From Granulicella sp. L46 (GTDB taxonomy: Bacteria > Acidobacteriota > Terriglobia > Terriglobales > Acidobacteriaceae), in contig NZ_LMUT01000012.1 in assembly GCF_009765785.1 (NCBI RefSeq), positions 73,754-136,136 of the forward strand: a stretch of 62,383 nucleotides of DNA, written 5' to 3'. Shown one piece after another: positions 7,872 to 16,963 of this stretch (position 1 is the stretch's first letter; each line of letters opens with the position of its first letter). A program made the translations under genes and the position numbers. The notes beneath the pieces are model-generated. The model had not been told where the DNA came from, ran no database searches, and was given only the letters and a program-made list of their open reading frames with translations.

Positions 7872-8915
7872 CTACGTGTGATCGGCGGCCTCTCGTCGCC
7901 AGACCTTTCTCGCCAGTAGCACCAGCCCCACGACTGCCAACAATTGGAAGACGAATTTTGCGACAAGGTCGAGGTGAGTCCAGCCGGCGGCGTTGGCATC
8001 GCCCAGCGCCATGCTTCCAAGAACGGCCCCAAAGGAGATCGCCCAACGGTGCACGTCACGCCAACCGCGTGCGGTCGACCAGCAGCGAATGAGCGCAAAC
8101 GACAAGAGCGCCCAGACAACACCGACGCTGATCGGAACCCAAACCGCAAAGCCGTGGCGGGAAACGAAGAGCAGGCCGATGAGCCAGAACCATGGTGTGC
8201 TCAAGACGAAGGCGGCCACTCCAGCAAGCAACGGACGTGGGGGCTGGCGGGAAGTGACCTGGCCGGAATGGCCGTGACCGCGCAATAGCCACGCCAAGGC
8301 GATGAGAATCGCTATCAACGCGATGCCCACCACGATCGCGAGCATCGGGAGATGGTAGGGGGCCGCATGAAGTTTTGGGCGCGCCTTCTGGGTCCAGCCG
8401 AACCAGGCAATGCGGCAGCCCACCAGGAGTGCGATGCAAGTGGCGATCAAGCCGCGATTGCGGAGCCAGGGCTGTTCGCGGCGATCGGGAAAAAAGAGCT
8501 CCGTGACCTGCACCGGTACCAGGACGACCCATACACTTTCAAATCCGAGCATGAAGAGAAAATAGAGCCAGTTCACGCCGTAGCAGCGGCCAAAGCTGGC
8601 ATCCACTCCCGGGAACGGGAGTGGAGCGATTGAAGTTTGCTGGATGAGAAATTCTTCCGCGACTGAGAGAGCGAGGCCAAGCATCAGCAGGCTTGTCGCA
8701 CCGCCGCGCCAGCGACGAACCAATTCGCGGCAGAGCAGCGCGCCGCAACCCCACACCATCACCTCAGGGATCAAAACGAAAAGGAAGCTGAGGCGCGTGG
8801 ATCCGCTTAACACCTCTGCGATGAACGGCGCCAGGATGAGCAGGGTCCAGATGGCCCCCCGGTAGCGCGGGTTGGAATTGGACGGTGAGTTCGGACTATG
8901 GACTTCGAGCCGCAT
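7872..8915 (-). CDS. Polytopic membrane protein of unknown function
   Basis: The product has 347 residues and about nine hydrophobic segments, for example WTLLILAPFIAEVL, LSFLFVLIPEVMVWGCGALL, LPMLAIVVGIALIAILIALAWLL and FVFQLLAVVGLVLLA. I recognise no catalytic motif or transporter signature. It follows the padR gene with a gap of three bases, so the two are surely co-transcribed. That makes the membrane protein the likely target of PadR control. PadR regulators often govern membrane or efflux functions, but a specific job cannot be assigned. Confidence 0.8.
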   Translation of the reverse strand: MRLEVHSPNSPSNSNPRYRGAIWTLLILAPFIAEVLSGSTRLSFLFVLIPEVMVWGCGALLCRELVRRWRGGATSLLMLGLALSVAEEFLIQQTSIAPLPFPGVDASFGRCYGVNWLYFLFMLGFESVWVVLVPVQVTELFFPDRREQPWLRNRGLIATCIALLVGCRIAWFGWTQKARPKLHAAPYHLPMLAIVVGIALIAILIALAWLLRGHGHSGQVTSRQPPRPLLAGVAAFVLSTPWFWLIGLLFVSRHGFAVWVPISVGVVWALLSFALIRCWSTARGWRDVHRWAISFGAVLGSMALGDANAAGWTHLDLVAKFVFQLLAVVGLVLLARKVWRREAADHT

Positions 8916-8918
8916 GGA

Positions 8919-9536
8919 TTATTCCTCCAGATGCCCGGCCGCTGTTGCGCTGGTGCGGGAATCTCGAACAGCTGTTTTGAAATCCCAACTGAATGTTTCG
9001 TCTCGCATCTCAGCGATGAGGTTGCGAACCCATGTGAGTTCGGCCTTGAGCATCGCGACGAGGTATTCGCTTTCGACGAGATTGATTCGCGCAACACGCT
9101 GGGTTACAGCGGCCACCGAACTGCTGAATGCAGTGATTTGTTCCTCGAGATGATGGCAGCGCTCTTCGAGGCGCGGAATCGCTTCTGCAGGCGTCAGATG
9201 AACGAGGAAACTCATCGCCGCCATGAATTCAGAAGATTCGCGCTGCGGAACTGCGACGATCTGGCGGAGGGCGCAAATGAATTCTTTGCGGCCGGCAGGC
9301 GTAATCGCGTAGGTAGTGCGCTCAGGGCGTCGGCCATTGCGGCTGGTGTCTTTCGCAAGGATAAGTTCGGCGCGCATGAGGCGTCCGATGGCGTGGTACA
9401 GCGAACCCTTTTTCAGTGCAAGAATTTCGTCCTTGTGGCGTTCGCTGAGCAGGCTCTGCATCTGGTAAGGATGCATAGGGGCTTCGCGCAGCAGAGCTAG
9501 GACGGCGATTTCCCAGATTCCGAATTTCTTCGTCAT
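8919..9536 (-). CDS. PadR-family transcriptional regulator
   Basis: The product has 205 residues, starting MTKKFGIWEIAVLALLREAPMHPYQ. The PadR winged helix is complete: HPYQMQSLLSERHKD, KKGSLYHAIGRLMRAELI and the ERTTYAITPAGRKEF wing. A C-terminal coiled-coil dimerisation region follows (PRLEERCHHLEEQI). The frame is open back to 9608, but the ATG at 9536 is the family start. A perfect palindrome overlaps this start codon, giving a simple route to autorepression. The downstream membrane-protein gene is in the same operon. Confidence 0.92.
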   Translation of the reverse strand: MTKKFGIWEIAVLALLREAPMHPYQMQSLLSERHKDEILALKKGSLYHAIGRLMRAELILAKDTSRNGRRPERTTYAITPAGRKEFICALRQIVAVPQRESSEFMAAMSFLVHLTPAEAIPRLEERCHHLEEQITAFSSSVAAVTQRVARINLVESEYLVAMLKAELTWVRNLIAEMRDETFSWDFKTAVRDSRTSATAAGHLEE

Positions 9537-9556
9537 ATAGTTCACATGAACTATAT
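9535..9556. promoter_or_regulatory. Perfect palindromic operator at the padR start
   Basis: ATATAGTTCA and TGAACTATAT form perfect 10-bp arms around a CA centre. The left arm reaches into the padR start codon. PadR proteins bind AT-rich dyads near their own promoters, so this is very likely the autoregulatory operator. Confidence 0.8.
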
Positions 9557-10102
9557 CGAATGATGTAACCGGGAGCAAGTGTGAATTGTGTCGGACGGAG
9601 AGGACCACGAGTTATCGGCAAGGAAACAAGTTGCATCATGAGCCCGACTTATCGTGGTTTAGGTCGGTAGGCTCCTGAAAGTCGGGTTAGCGTCAGCAAT
9701 CCGTTGATTCCCCAATCACCCCGATTGCGACGATAGCCATCGGTTGAGCGGGAATCGAGGCATCTGGGTGCAGCACAGAAACCTCTGCCGAACCCCGGGC
9801 ACGGGATTCCCCTCGCCATGCCGACATCTCGGTACTAATCCGGACCTCGATGAGTGCGCTGACGATTTAGCATGACCCGACATGGGACGGATAAGCGTCA
9901 TACACTTTGTCGTTTCCAAGACCACGTTTTGGGGGAGTGCTGCCCGAACAACTGGCTCGCGGCGTAAGCCGGAAATCTCTAATCCTTCGGGGGTATTGCC
10001 AACGCGGCAGGCTGGACGGAAAGAAGCTCCTGCGTCGGACTTTGCGTGGTACTGTGGAAGCCAGTTTCCGGGTTAGATATGTAACCACCTCAGGACGCGC
10101 GC
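9557..10102. other. Intergenic region with a motif copy and no gene
   Basis: About 550 bases without a recognisable gene. It holds the second copy of the GGATTAGTACCGAG motif (9818-9855), and CCCGACTT and AAGTCGGG complements around 9642 and 9680 that are too far apart for a convincing terminator. Confidence 0.5.
9818..9855 (-). promoter_or_regulatory. Repeated upstream motif, copy 2
   Basis: Near copy of the motif at 7646-7682, with the same GGATTAGTACCGAG core. Here the flanks are more symmetric: CATCGAGGT and ACCGAGATG. No intact gene starts just downstream on the minus strand, so it may be left over from a lost regulated gene. Confidence 0.5.
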
Positions 10103-10320
10103 ATGGACAAGAAAGACGAAACCGCGGAACGATTGTTTTGGGAAGCGGTTGGCTTGCCGCGCGATCGGCGAACGGCTTTCCTGGTCACGCCTGTGCGGGC
10201 GAACCTGCTCTGCGTCGGGTCGTAGAAGATCTGCTGGATTCGAACGATCGGCTCAGCGGCTTCCTCAGTGAGCCTGCTTACGCGCAGGCAGGCGACGGGG
10301 TGAGGGCGTCACAGACCGTG
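10103..10320 (+). pseudogene. N-terminal remnant of a Ser/Thr protein kinase, frameshifted
   Basis: An ATG at 10103 reads MDKKDETAERLFWEAVGLPRDRRTAFL, then a stop follows. The next reading frame continues as HACAGEPALRRVVEDLLDSND. Together these resemble the opening of Acidobacteria Pkn-type kinases, whose first helices carry a WEA-LP--RAAFL--AC-GDP-LR-EVE-LL pattern. The kinase domain itself is absent and the sequence ends against the nitronate monooxygenase remnant. A single-base frameshift near 10185 plus the truncation make it a relic. Confidence 0.55.
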
Positions 10321-11281
10321 GTGCTGGCCGCCGGTGTGCGCCTGGATGGGGTAAGGAAGAACCGTAAGGTTGGCCGTCTCTAATTCATCCATCAAGCGAT
10401 TTCTGATTGCTCGCGCGAGTCCGCCGGTAAAGGTCTTGGTGAGATCTGTATATGCGCCGTTGCGGCCGAAGAGAGCGGCTCGATGCTGCGCGCTGGCTCC
10501 GGATTCATCACACGCGAGGAAGGCCGTTCCGATTTGTACGGCTTCGGCGCCGAGCGCGAATGCTGCCACCATGCCTCTGGCATCGGCAATGCCGCCGGCT
10601 GCGATCACGGGAGTTCGAACGGCATCGACCACTTGAGGAATGAGAGAAATTCCTCCGGTTAGAGATCGCTCGGGAGGAACGGATGAAAGAGCCGCGATGG
10701 CCGCCAGCTTCAAATCCGGAAGCGACGATAAGATCGACCTTTGCAGCATCGAGGGCCATGGCCTCTTCGGGTGTCGTCGCCGTCCCCATCGTAACGATAC
10801 CGAGGTGTTTGCATTCGTCGAGGATTTCCCTCGGAGGAACTCCAAGAATGAAACTGAAAACCGCTGGCTTGGATTCAAAGACGGCGCGAATCTGCTCGTC
10901 GAAATTTTGTGGTTTGAACTCTGGTGCCGCGGGCGGGTCTACACCGAGTTCGACGTAATATCGGCTGAGGGCGGCGACGCTTTCCTTGATGGTTTTGCGC
11001 GAAACGCTCTCGGCGCCATCGTCCGCCATCGATAGCCAGAGGTTGATGGCAAATGGTTTCTTCGTTAGCGCTTTGATCTCGCTTACGATATCTTTGATTG
11101 CTGCGCCGGACTGTCCGTGAGCACCATACGATCCAAGACCGCCTGCGTTGGAAACGACGGCAGCGAGCAGTTGGGTTGAGAATCCACCCAACGCTCCCTG
11201 AATGATTGGATACTCGATGCCGAGGAGAGCAGTTGCTCTTGTGGATGTCCAACGCGGGGCGGGTTCGTTCGCGGCATTCAT
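10309..11281 (-). pseudogene. Nitronate monooxygenase, frameshifted and 3'-truncated
   Basis: The N-terminal part (from the ATG at 11281) matches FMN-dependent nitronate monooxygenase: PIIQGALGGFSTQLLAAVVSNAG, FAINLWLS, GVPPREILDE, GTATTPEEA and VASGFEAGGHRGSF. At about 10680 the reading frame shifts and the protein continues in the next frame as PQVVDAVRTPVIAAGGIADAR and GAEAVQIGTAFLACDE, the phosphate-binding end of the barrel. It stops after LPYPIQ, some tens of residues short of the usual end, where it meets the kinase remnant. Two independent lesions suggest a dead gene. When intact it would have oxidised alkyl nitronates. It lies 53 bases after the GlcG-like gene. Confidence 0.8.
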
Positions 11282-11334
11282 TCTGTATCTCCCCTGAGAT
11301 TTTAGATCCCGCTGCGAGACCAACTGTCTCTGCG

Positions 11335-11829
11335 TTACGAGATGACAGCCGCGCCTGCTTTGCTGACGACTTCGTCCTGGGAATCTGTGCCTCCCGAACA
11401 GCCGACTGCGCCGATGATTACACCTTGATCAATCAGTGGAATGCCACCTCTGGATGCAATGATTCCGTCGAACGCGAGCAGGTAGTTGAGGTGCATGAGT
11501 TGAACACCGTCTTCGAAGATTTTCGTCGGACGCCGAAAGGTCGCAGATGCGCGCGCCTTGTGCTCTGCAATCTTGATCGAGGCAAGCATTGCGCCGTCCA
11601 TGCGTTGAAAGGCAACAAGGTTGCCGCCGGAATCGGCCACAGCTACATTCATCTTCCAATTCCTCTTCTTCGCCTCTGCCACAGCGGCGCTGATGACTGC
11701 CTGGGCACGGTCCAACGATATCGGCAGGCCGTAGGGGACGTCGAAGGGGATTTCGTTCGGGATGGCATCGAGGGGGTTCATTTCAACTGGCTGCGCTTCC
11801 GTGGACACTGCTGTTTTCTGGTTTGGCAT
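11335..11829 (-). CDS. GlcG/HbpS-family (DUF336) protein
   Basis: The product has 164 residues. The family core starts at about residue 35: PYGLPISLDRAQAVISAAVAEA, then MNVAVADSGGNLVAFQRMDGA, SIKIAEHKARAS, GGIPLIDQGVIIGAVGCSGG and DEVVSKAG. Family members bind haem or small ligands (HbpS) or accompany glycolate oxidation (GlcG). The first 30 residues are an extra low-complexity tail. It is the first gene of a leftward unit with the broken nitronate monooxygenase. A copy of the repeated promoter module lies at 11862-11920, divergent from the enoyl-CoA hydratase promoter. Confidence 0.85.
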   Translation of the reverse strand: MPNQKTAVSTEAQPVEMNPLDAIPNEIPFDVPYGLPISLDRAQAVISAAVAEAKKRNWKMNVAVADSGGNLVAFQRMDGAMLASIKIAEHKARASATFRRPTKIFEDGVQLMHLNYLLAFDGIIASRGGIPLIDQGVIIGAVGCSGGTDSQDEVVSKAGAAVIS

Positions 11830-11861
11830 GCGTCGTCCTTTCAGTTCTCAATCACATCGCA

Positions 11862-11920
11862 ATCAGAGCAGGAGAGCACGGACGGAACAATCAGACGAAG
11901 GTATTGCCAACACCATCGTC
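11862..11920 (-). promoter_or_regulatory. Repeated promoter module, copy A-minus (for the GlcG-like gene)
   Basis: On the minus strand: AATACCTTCGTCTGATTG, then exactly 14 bases, then TCCTGC and TCTGAT. It shares its palindrome with the divergent copy A-plus. It is somewhat weaker than the consensus CCAATWG-N14-TTCTGG-N2-TRAT but keeps the spacing. Confidence 0.6.
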
Positions 11921-11952
11921 CAATAGCGCAGGCCAAGGGGTTCTGGCAAATT
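11891..11952 (+). promoter_or_regulatory. Repeated promoter module, copy A-plus (for enoyl-CoA hydratase 1)
   Basis: GAAGGTATTG-CC-AACACCATCGTCCAATAG, then 14 bases, then TTCTGG at 11941. The start codon of the hydratase gene lies about 90 bases downstream. This is a close match to the consensus built from all 16 copies. Confidence 0.8.
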
Positions 11953-12033
11953 GGATGCATTGCGAACTGGCCGACGGCAACGACATCCCCGATCAACCGA
12001 TTTCAGTGACTAATAAATACAACGGAGAATCTT

Positions 12034-12882
12034 ATGACAACTTTGATTGCACCCACAGAAACTGCACAGATTCGCCTGACGAAGCAGACACCCGCCTACT
12101 GGCGTGTCACGATCGACAATCCGCCGATCAACGTCATGGGACCGGAGATGGTCAAGCAGTTCCAGAAAGTCATCCAAGCTCTTGAAGCTGACGAGCAGGT
12201 TAGGGTCGTGGTGTTCGACAGCGCCGTCGACGCATACTTTCTGAACCACTCCGATTTTCTGGCCAAGCTTGAGGATTTGACCTCGCTGCCGGAAGGGCCT
12301 ACAGGTCTGACCCCATGGCCGGACTTTCTCGTGCGTCTGACCCGCTTGCCGGTGGTCTCCATCGCTCTTATCCGCGGCCGTGCGACGGGTAATGGTAGCG
12401 AGATTACGCTTGCCTGCGACATGAGCTTTGCGAGTCGCGAGAAGACGATCATTTCGCAATGGGAAGTTGGCGTGGGAATGGTCGCCGGTGGCGGTCCAAT
12501 GGCGCGGCTGCCTCAACTGATTGGCAGGAACCGCGCCCTCGAGGTGCTGCTGAGTTCGGAGGATCTGAGGGCAGATCAGGCTGAAGCGTACGGCTACATT
12601 AATCGCGCGCTGCCCGACGCTGATCTGGATGCGTTTGTGGAATCGCTCGCGAATCGGATTGCCAGGTTCGACAAGTGGGCGATCACCCAAACCAAGCGCC
12701 TGGTCAACACCAGCCTGCCGCCGGACGTCGAGCTCGGAGCGGGATGGGATGCGTGTATTGCTTCGCTCGGACGACCTGCCGCGCAGGAGGGAATCAAGGC
12801 GCTGATCGCGCGCGGCTTCCACAAGCCTGGAGACGTAGAGGATCGGCTCGGATACTATTTGGGTGAACTCGCCGCGCAATAA
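12034..12882 (+). CDS. Enoyl-CoA hydratase/isomerase-family protein, copy 1
   Basis: The product has 282 residues with a crotonase fold: WRVTIDNPPINVMG at the start, VVVFDSAVDAYFLNHSD, the CoA/oxyanion region PVVSIALIRGRATGNGSEITLACDMSFAS, and a long C-terminal helical part. The two acidic catalytic residues of canonical hydratases are not obvious at the usual places, so the reaction is uncertain. A closely similar paralogue lies at 51185-52063, and both genes sit behind copies of the same promoter module. AACGGAG precedes the ATG. It is probably co-transcribed with the aldo/keto reductase 41 bases downstream. Confidence 0.88.
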   Translation: MTTLIAPTETAQIRLTKQTPAYWRVTIDNPPINVMGPEMVKQFQKVIQALEADEQVRVVVFDSAVDAYFLNHSDFLAKLEDLTSLPEGPTGLTPWPDFLVRLTRLPVVSIALIRGRATGNGSEITLACDMSFASREKTIISQWEVGVGMVAGGGPMARLPQLIGRNRALEVLLSSEDLRADQAEAYGYINRALPDADLDAFVESLANRIARFDKWAITQTKRLVNTSLPPDVELGAGWDACIASLGRPAAQEGIKALIARGFHKPGDVEDRLGYYLGELAAQ

Positions 12883-12923
12883 GTCGGAAGCCGTGGATTG
12901 GCAGATAGTACTGAGGAGACATC

Positions 12924-13868
12924 GTGATTGCATCTTCTGATTTGCGGACTATGAGGATATCGCTGAACCACGGAGCCGGCCAGATGCCGGCTCTTGGTTT
13001 TGGCACCCTGATCCCTGATCCAGCTGAAACGAAGCGCGCCACAACAGACGCGCTGGAAGCAGGATTCCGGCACTTCGATTGTGCAGAGCGATACCGGAAC
13101 GAGAGCGCGGTAGGTGAGGCCTTGCAGGCAGGACTTGCTGCCGGGAGGCTTACTCGCGAGGAGCTCTTCGTCACCACAAAATTGTGGAACACGAATCACC
13201 GGCCCGACCGCGTCGAACCCGCTTTCGAGGCAAGTCTTGGGAGACTTGGACTCACGTATCTGGATCTCTATCTCATCCATACGCCGTTTGCGTTTCAGCC
13301 GGGAGACAATCAAGATCCGCGGGACCAAAACGGCAATGTCATTTACGATTCGGGCGTGACATTGGTCGAGACCTGGAGGGCGTTGGAGAGTCTTGTGGAT
13401 GGTGGCAAGTGCCGGGCCATCGGATTGTCTGACATCACGTTGAAGAAACTATTGCCTGTTTATGAAGCGGCGAGAATAAAGCCGGCCGTGATTCAGGTTG
13501 AAGCGCATCCGTATCTTCCCGAGACGGAGCTTCTAGAATTCTGTAAAGAGAAGGATATTGTGCTCCTGGCTTTTGCGCCCCTGGGTCATGGAGCGAGACC
13601 TGGACCGCTCGAAGATCCAGTGATCACCGCGATCGCGACGCGGGTCGGAAAGACGCCTGCACAGGTGTTGTTGGCTTGGGCGGTACAACGCGGCACCGCC
13701 TTGCTTACGACTCCCCGGACAGCGGACCGCGCGAAAGAGAATTTCAACATCTCCGCGCTTCCACAAGAGGCGCTGGAGGAGATTAATCGCATCCAGATCA
13801 GGCAGAGGCTCAATGACGTTGTGAATACTGGCAGCCCGGGTTTCATTCCGCGAGTGAACCCAGCTTGA
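12924..13868 (+). CDS. Aldo/keto reductase, copy 1
   Basis: The product has 314 residues with a GTG start preceded by GAGGAGA. It is an AKR (beta/alpha)8 barrel using NADPH to reduce aldehydes and ketones. The catalytic tetrad is visible: Asp and Tyr in FDCAERYRNE, Lys in VTTKLWN and His in LIHTPFAF. The cofactor end is GTALLTTPRTADRAKENF. A paralogue at 32388-33332 has the same length and very similar sequence. It follows the enoyl-CoA hydratase gene and is convergent with a PAS histidine kinase whose stop lies 13 bases away; copy 2 also meets a kinase remnant tail-to-tail. Confidence 0.93.
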   Translation: MIASSDLRTMRISLNHGAGQMPALGFGTLIPDPAETKRATTDALEAGFRHFDCAERYRNESAVGEALQAGLAAGRLTREELFVTTKLWNTNHRPDRVEPAFEASLGRLGLTYLDLYLIHTPFAFQPGDNQDPRDQNGNVIYDSGVTLVETWRALESLVDGGKCRAIGLSDITLKKLLPVYEAARIKPAVIQVEAHPYLPETELLEFCKEKDIVLLAFAPLGHGARPGPLEDPVITAIATRVGKTPAQVLLAWAVQRGTALLTTPRTADRAKENFNISALPQEALEEINRIQIRQRLNDVVNTGSPGFIPRVNPA

Positions 13869-13880
13869 AAATCAACGCGG

Positions 13881-16700
13881 CTACTGAGAGTCGTGGCAGC
13901 AGGGAATTGAGAAGGCAAATGTAGAGCCCGGGCCGTCGTTTCTGGCCGCCCATAGTTGGCCATGATGCGCCTCGACAATCGAGCGACTCACGGAGAGACC
14001 TATACCCATTCCTTCTTCTTTGGTCGTAAAGAATGACTGAAAAAGCCGGTGCTTCATTTCGGGATCAAAGCCGACTCCGGAATCCTGTATCGAAACGCGA
14101 ACAAGATCTCCATCCGCGTCCGTATGGATGATCAGTTGTCTTGGCCTGTCATCCACTATTGTCATGGCGTCTGATGCATTGCGAAGCAGGTTGAGAATGA
14201 CCTGTTGTAGTTGAACGCGATCTCCCATGACGCGGGGTAGATTTTCACTGAAGCGAAGCTGCAGAGCCACTCCGTCCTTCTGCAACTCGCCCAACAGGAG
14301 TGCGACCACCTCTCGAGTGGCTTCATTCATGTCCACCGATTCGGGGTTGATCTGTTTCGTGCTGTAGAGCGTTCGCAGTCGAGTGATTACGTCTGTGGCA
14401 CGATGTCCATCGCGAATTGTGCGTTGCGTCGTTTCTCGCGCCCCGTCGACATTCGGAGGATCGCTGTTCAACATGCGGAGACAGGTGCCTGCGTTGTTGA
14501 TTATTCCCGACAGCGGCTGGCTCACTTCGTGCGCGATCGAAGCGGTCAATTGGCCCATGGTCATTACCCGCATCATTCTGGCGAGTTCTGATTGTGTGTT
14601 GCGTAGCTCTTCCTGGGCCTGCTTCCAATCATGCATGTCCACCACAGTGCCGTGCCACTTCAAAATGTGGCCATCATCATCGTGTAGAGGAAGCGCGCTT
14701 GTTACACACCAGCGATACGTTTGATCGGCAGCATGAATCGTACGAACTTCAACCCGGTAGGGCGTGCCACTCTCGACACAAGACTTCCATGTCTCCGCTG
14801 CAGGCCCGACATCGTCGGGATACAGAAGTTTCATCCAGCCGTCGCTCATAATGTCTTTGTGGGAAAAGCCGGTGTATTGGAGCAAGCGACCATTGCAGTA
14901 ATCGATGGCACCATCCGGCGTCGCACTCCAAAGCATCTCCGGTATGGTCTCCGTTACCTGCAGCAGGTTGAGTTCACGTAGACGCAGCGCTTCCTCCGCT
15001 CGCTTGCGGTCGTCGATATCGGTGTTAGTGCCGTACCATTTGACGATGTTGCCTGCGTCGTCGCGCAAGGGGTTGGCACGGAACAGGAACCATCGATACA
15101 CCCCATCGAAGCGGCGCATGCGTGCTTCCACGTCAACATCGGTGCCGGAAACCATTGCCGCTTGCCAGTAATTCAAAAGCCTTTTCGCGTCCTCCGTATG
15201 AATCGCAGCAGCCCAACCCCACCCGGCGCCTTCTTCCGCAGACATGCCGGTATAATCGAGCCAACGTTGATTGAGAAACTCAACGAAGCCGTCCGGACCG
15301 GTAGACCATGCAAGCATCGGAATCGTATTGATAATCAGATCGAGGTTGCGGGTGCCTGCTTGTACTGCCTCTTCGGCACGCTTCCGGTCTTCGATGTCGA
15401 CGATGAGACAGTACCAGCGGATGATTGCGCCTTGCGTGTCCTTCACAGGAAGAGTGTGAAACTGAAACCAGCGATATACCCCGTCGGCACAACGATAACG
15501 GACTTCAATGTCGTAGGGAGTTCCGGTCGTCATGGCGTGTGTGAATTTCGCGATCACACGCGGAAGATCTTCTGGATGGACCGAACCGTTATCGCCTTCC
15601 CACATGTTCAATTGCTCAACCGTCATGCCGAAGTATTCGGTAAGTGGCTGATTGGCAAGCTCGATCAGACCCGCCGGATTTAGCGTACATACCTGCCCGG
15701 GGATGCTGTTGAGAATCTGACGCAGCTCTTCCTCGCTTGCTCGCAACTTTTCGGCACGCTTCTGGTCGTCGATGTCGGTGGTCGTGCCGACGTATTTGAG
15801 GACGTTTCCCTGGGAGTCGCGCAAGACCACAGCTTGATTCAGGTGCCAGCGATATAACCCGTCTTGAGCGCGGAGAGACCGGGTTTCGATCGCGAAACCC
15901 TGTCCCGACTGCACAGCCTCCCAAAAACTTTTGCCTGCCCTCTCTCGATCTTCAGGGTGGATCGCAGTCATCCAGGCCTCGGGATGCGAGCGGACGAAGT
16001 CGAGGGTTTGGCCGGAGAACTCGAGCCAGACTCGATTCACGAAATCCGGTGTCCCATCAGGCGTGAGGGTCCAGGCAGACACAGGAAGATGCTGCAGTAT
16101 TCCAACCTGGATTTCCATCTCGCTGTTAGTTTCGACAAGCTCCCTTGTGCGTTCCGCGACTCGGAGATCGACTTCACTTGCAGACCGCTTTTGCTCATCC
16201 ACGCGTAGTGCGTGCAGCAAACCGATGGCCGCTTGATTCGCCGCTACACTTAGGACAAGCCTTTCGGTCTGTTCGGGAAAGCCTGATCTGCCGGATCCGG
16301 CAACGATGAGTCCAACCTCGCCTTCTGCTCCCATTTGCAGAGGGAAGATCGATACCTCCTTATCCCCCAGAGTTACCGAGGACTTGGTAATCCGTCGCTG
16401 CACACCTTCGCCAAACAACGGGTCCAGAGCCTGGCGAATTTGCTTTGGACTATGACTCGCGCCATAAGACTGAGCGGTTTTGAGCGCCTCGATCGGGATG
16501 CCGATGGAACCAATTCTGACTTGCACATACAGGAAGTCGAGATCGAGCATTCCTACCAGAGCATCGAGAAAAGTTTCAACGACTCGACCCGGTTCGCTAC
16601 CGCTCCAAAGAGCTGGCAGAGCAAGCGCGCTTACCAGATCGTTCATGGAACGCTGTAGGCGTTGGACTTCAATAGCGGGATCGGAAGGGTAATTGTGCAT
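13881..16700 (-). CDS. Multi-PAS sensor histidine kinase
   Basis: The product has 939 residues from the ATG at 16700; a TTG five codons earlier is an alternative. No transmembrane segment is obvious, so it is probably cytosolic. The first 170 residues look GAF-like, then four PAS/PAC units follow (each with a DGVYRW- or DQTYRW-type segment and DI-D-KRAEE linkers). The HisKA domain has LTASIAHEVSQPLSGIINNAG with the phosphoacceptor His, then N, G1 and G2 boxes (LLRNASDAM, VSIQDSGVGFDPE, GMGIGLSVSRSIVE). This is the kinase type often paired with FixJ-like regulators, but no partner is adjacent. It is convergent with aldo/keto reductase 1. Confidence 0.9.
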   Translation of the reverse strand: MHNYPSDPAIEVQRLQRSMNDLVSALALPALWSGSEPGRVVETFLDALVGMLDLDFLYVQVRIGSIGIPIEALKTAQSYGASHSPKQIRQALDPLFGEGVQRRITKSSVTLGDKEVSIFPLQMGAEGEVGLIVAGSGRSGFPEQTERLVLSVAANQAAIGLLHALRVDEQKRSASEVDLRVAERTRELVETNSEMEIQVGILQHLPVSAWTLTPDGTPDFVNRVWLEFSGQTLDFVRSHPEAWMTAIHPEDRERAGKSFWEAVQSGQGFAIETRSLRAQDGLYRWHLNQAVVLRDSQGNVLKYVGTTTDIDDQKRAEKLRASEEELRQILNSIPGQVCTLNPAGLIELANQPLTEYFGMTVEQLNMWEGDNGSVHPEDLPRVIAKFTHAMTTGTPYDIEVRYRCADGVYRWFQFHTLPVKDTQGAIIRWYCLIVDIEDRKRAEEAVQAGTRNLDLIINTIPMLAWSTGPDGFVEFLNQRWLDYTGMSAEEGAGWGWAAAIHTEDAKRLLNYWQAAMVSGTDVDVEARMRRFDGVYRWFLFRANPLRDDAGNIVKWYGTNTDIDDRKRAEEALRLRELNLLQVTETIPEMLWSATPDGAIDYCNGRLLQYTGFSHKDIMSDGWMKLLYPDDVGPAAETWKSCVESGTPYRVEVRTIHAADQTYRWCVTSALPLHDDDGHILKWHGTVVDMHDWKQAQEELRNTQSELARMMRVMTMGQLTASIAHEVSQPLSGIINNAGTCLRMLNSDPPNVDGARETTQRTIRDGHRATDVITRLRTLYSTKQINPESVDMNEATREVVALLLGELQKDGVALQLRFSENLPRVMGDRVQLQQVILNLLRNASDAMTIVDDRPRQLIIHTDADGDLVRVSIQDSGVGFDPEMKHRLFQSFFTTKEEGMGIGLSVSRSIVEAHHGQLWAARNDGPGSTFAFSIPCCHDSQ

Positions 16701-16963
16701 GCTTGTATGCCGCAATCAAACCCTTGGCCAGAAAGGGTCTGCAGGATTGGAAGAACCGTCGGGACAAATCCTATTCTACTGTCCATTTTCCATCTCCAGG
16801 CAGCAATTCACCGGAAAACCGCCACCAGCAGGCCTCCTCGAGGTCAGACCAGAAAGGTAGAGGTCGAGTTGGAACACTCCAGCGATACCGTGCCTATGCG
16901 CGCCGGTGAAGAAAGCGCAATCGGTGAATTGCCTTCATCACGTCCAATGTGAACAGGATTTGT
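16701..16963. other. Upstream region of the PAS kinase
   Basis: About 260 bases without a gene. The plus-strand frames here are shadows of low quality. It should hold the promoter of the leftward kinase gene. I see no copy of the repeated promoter module. Confidence 0.4.
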
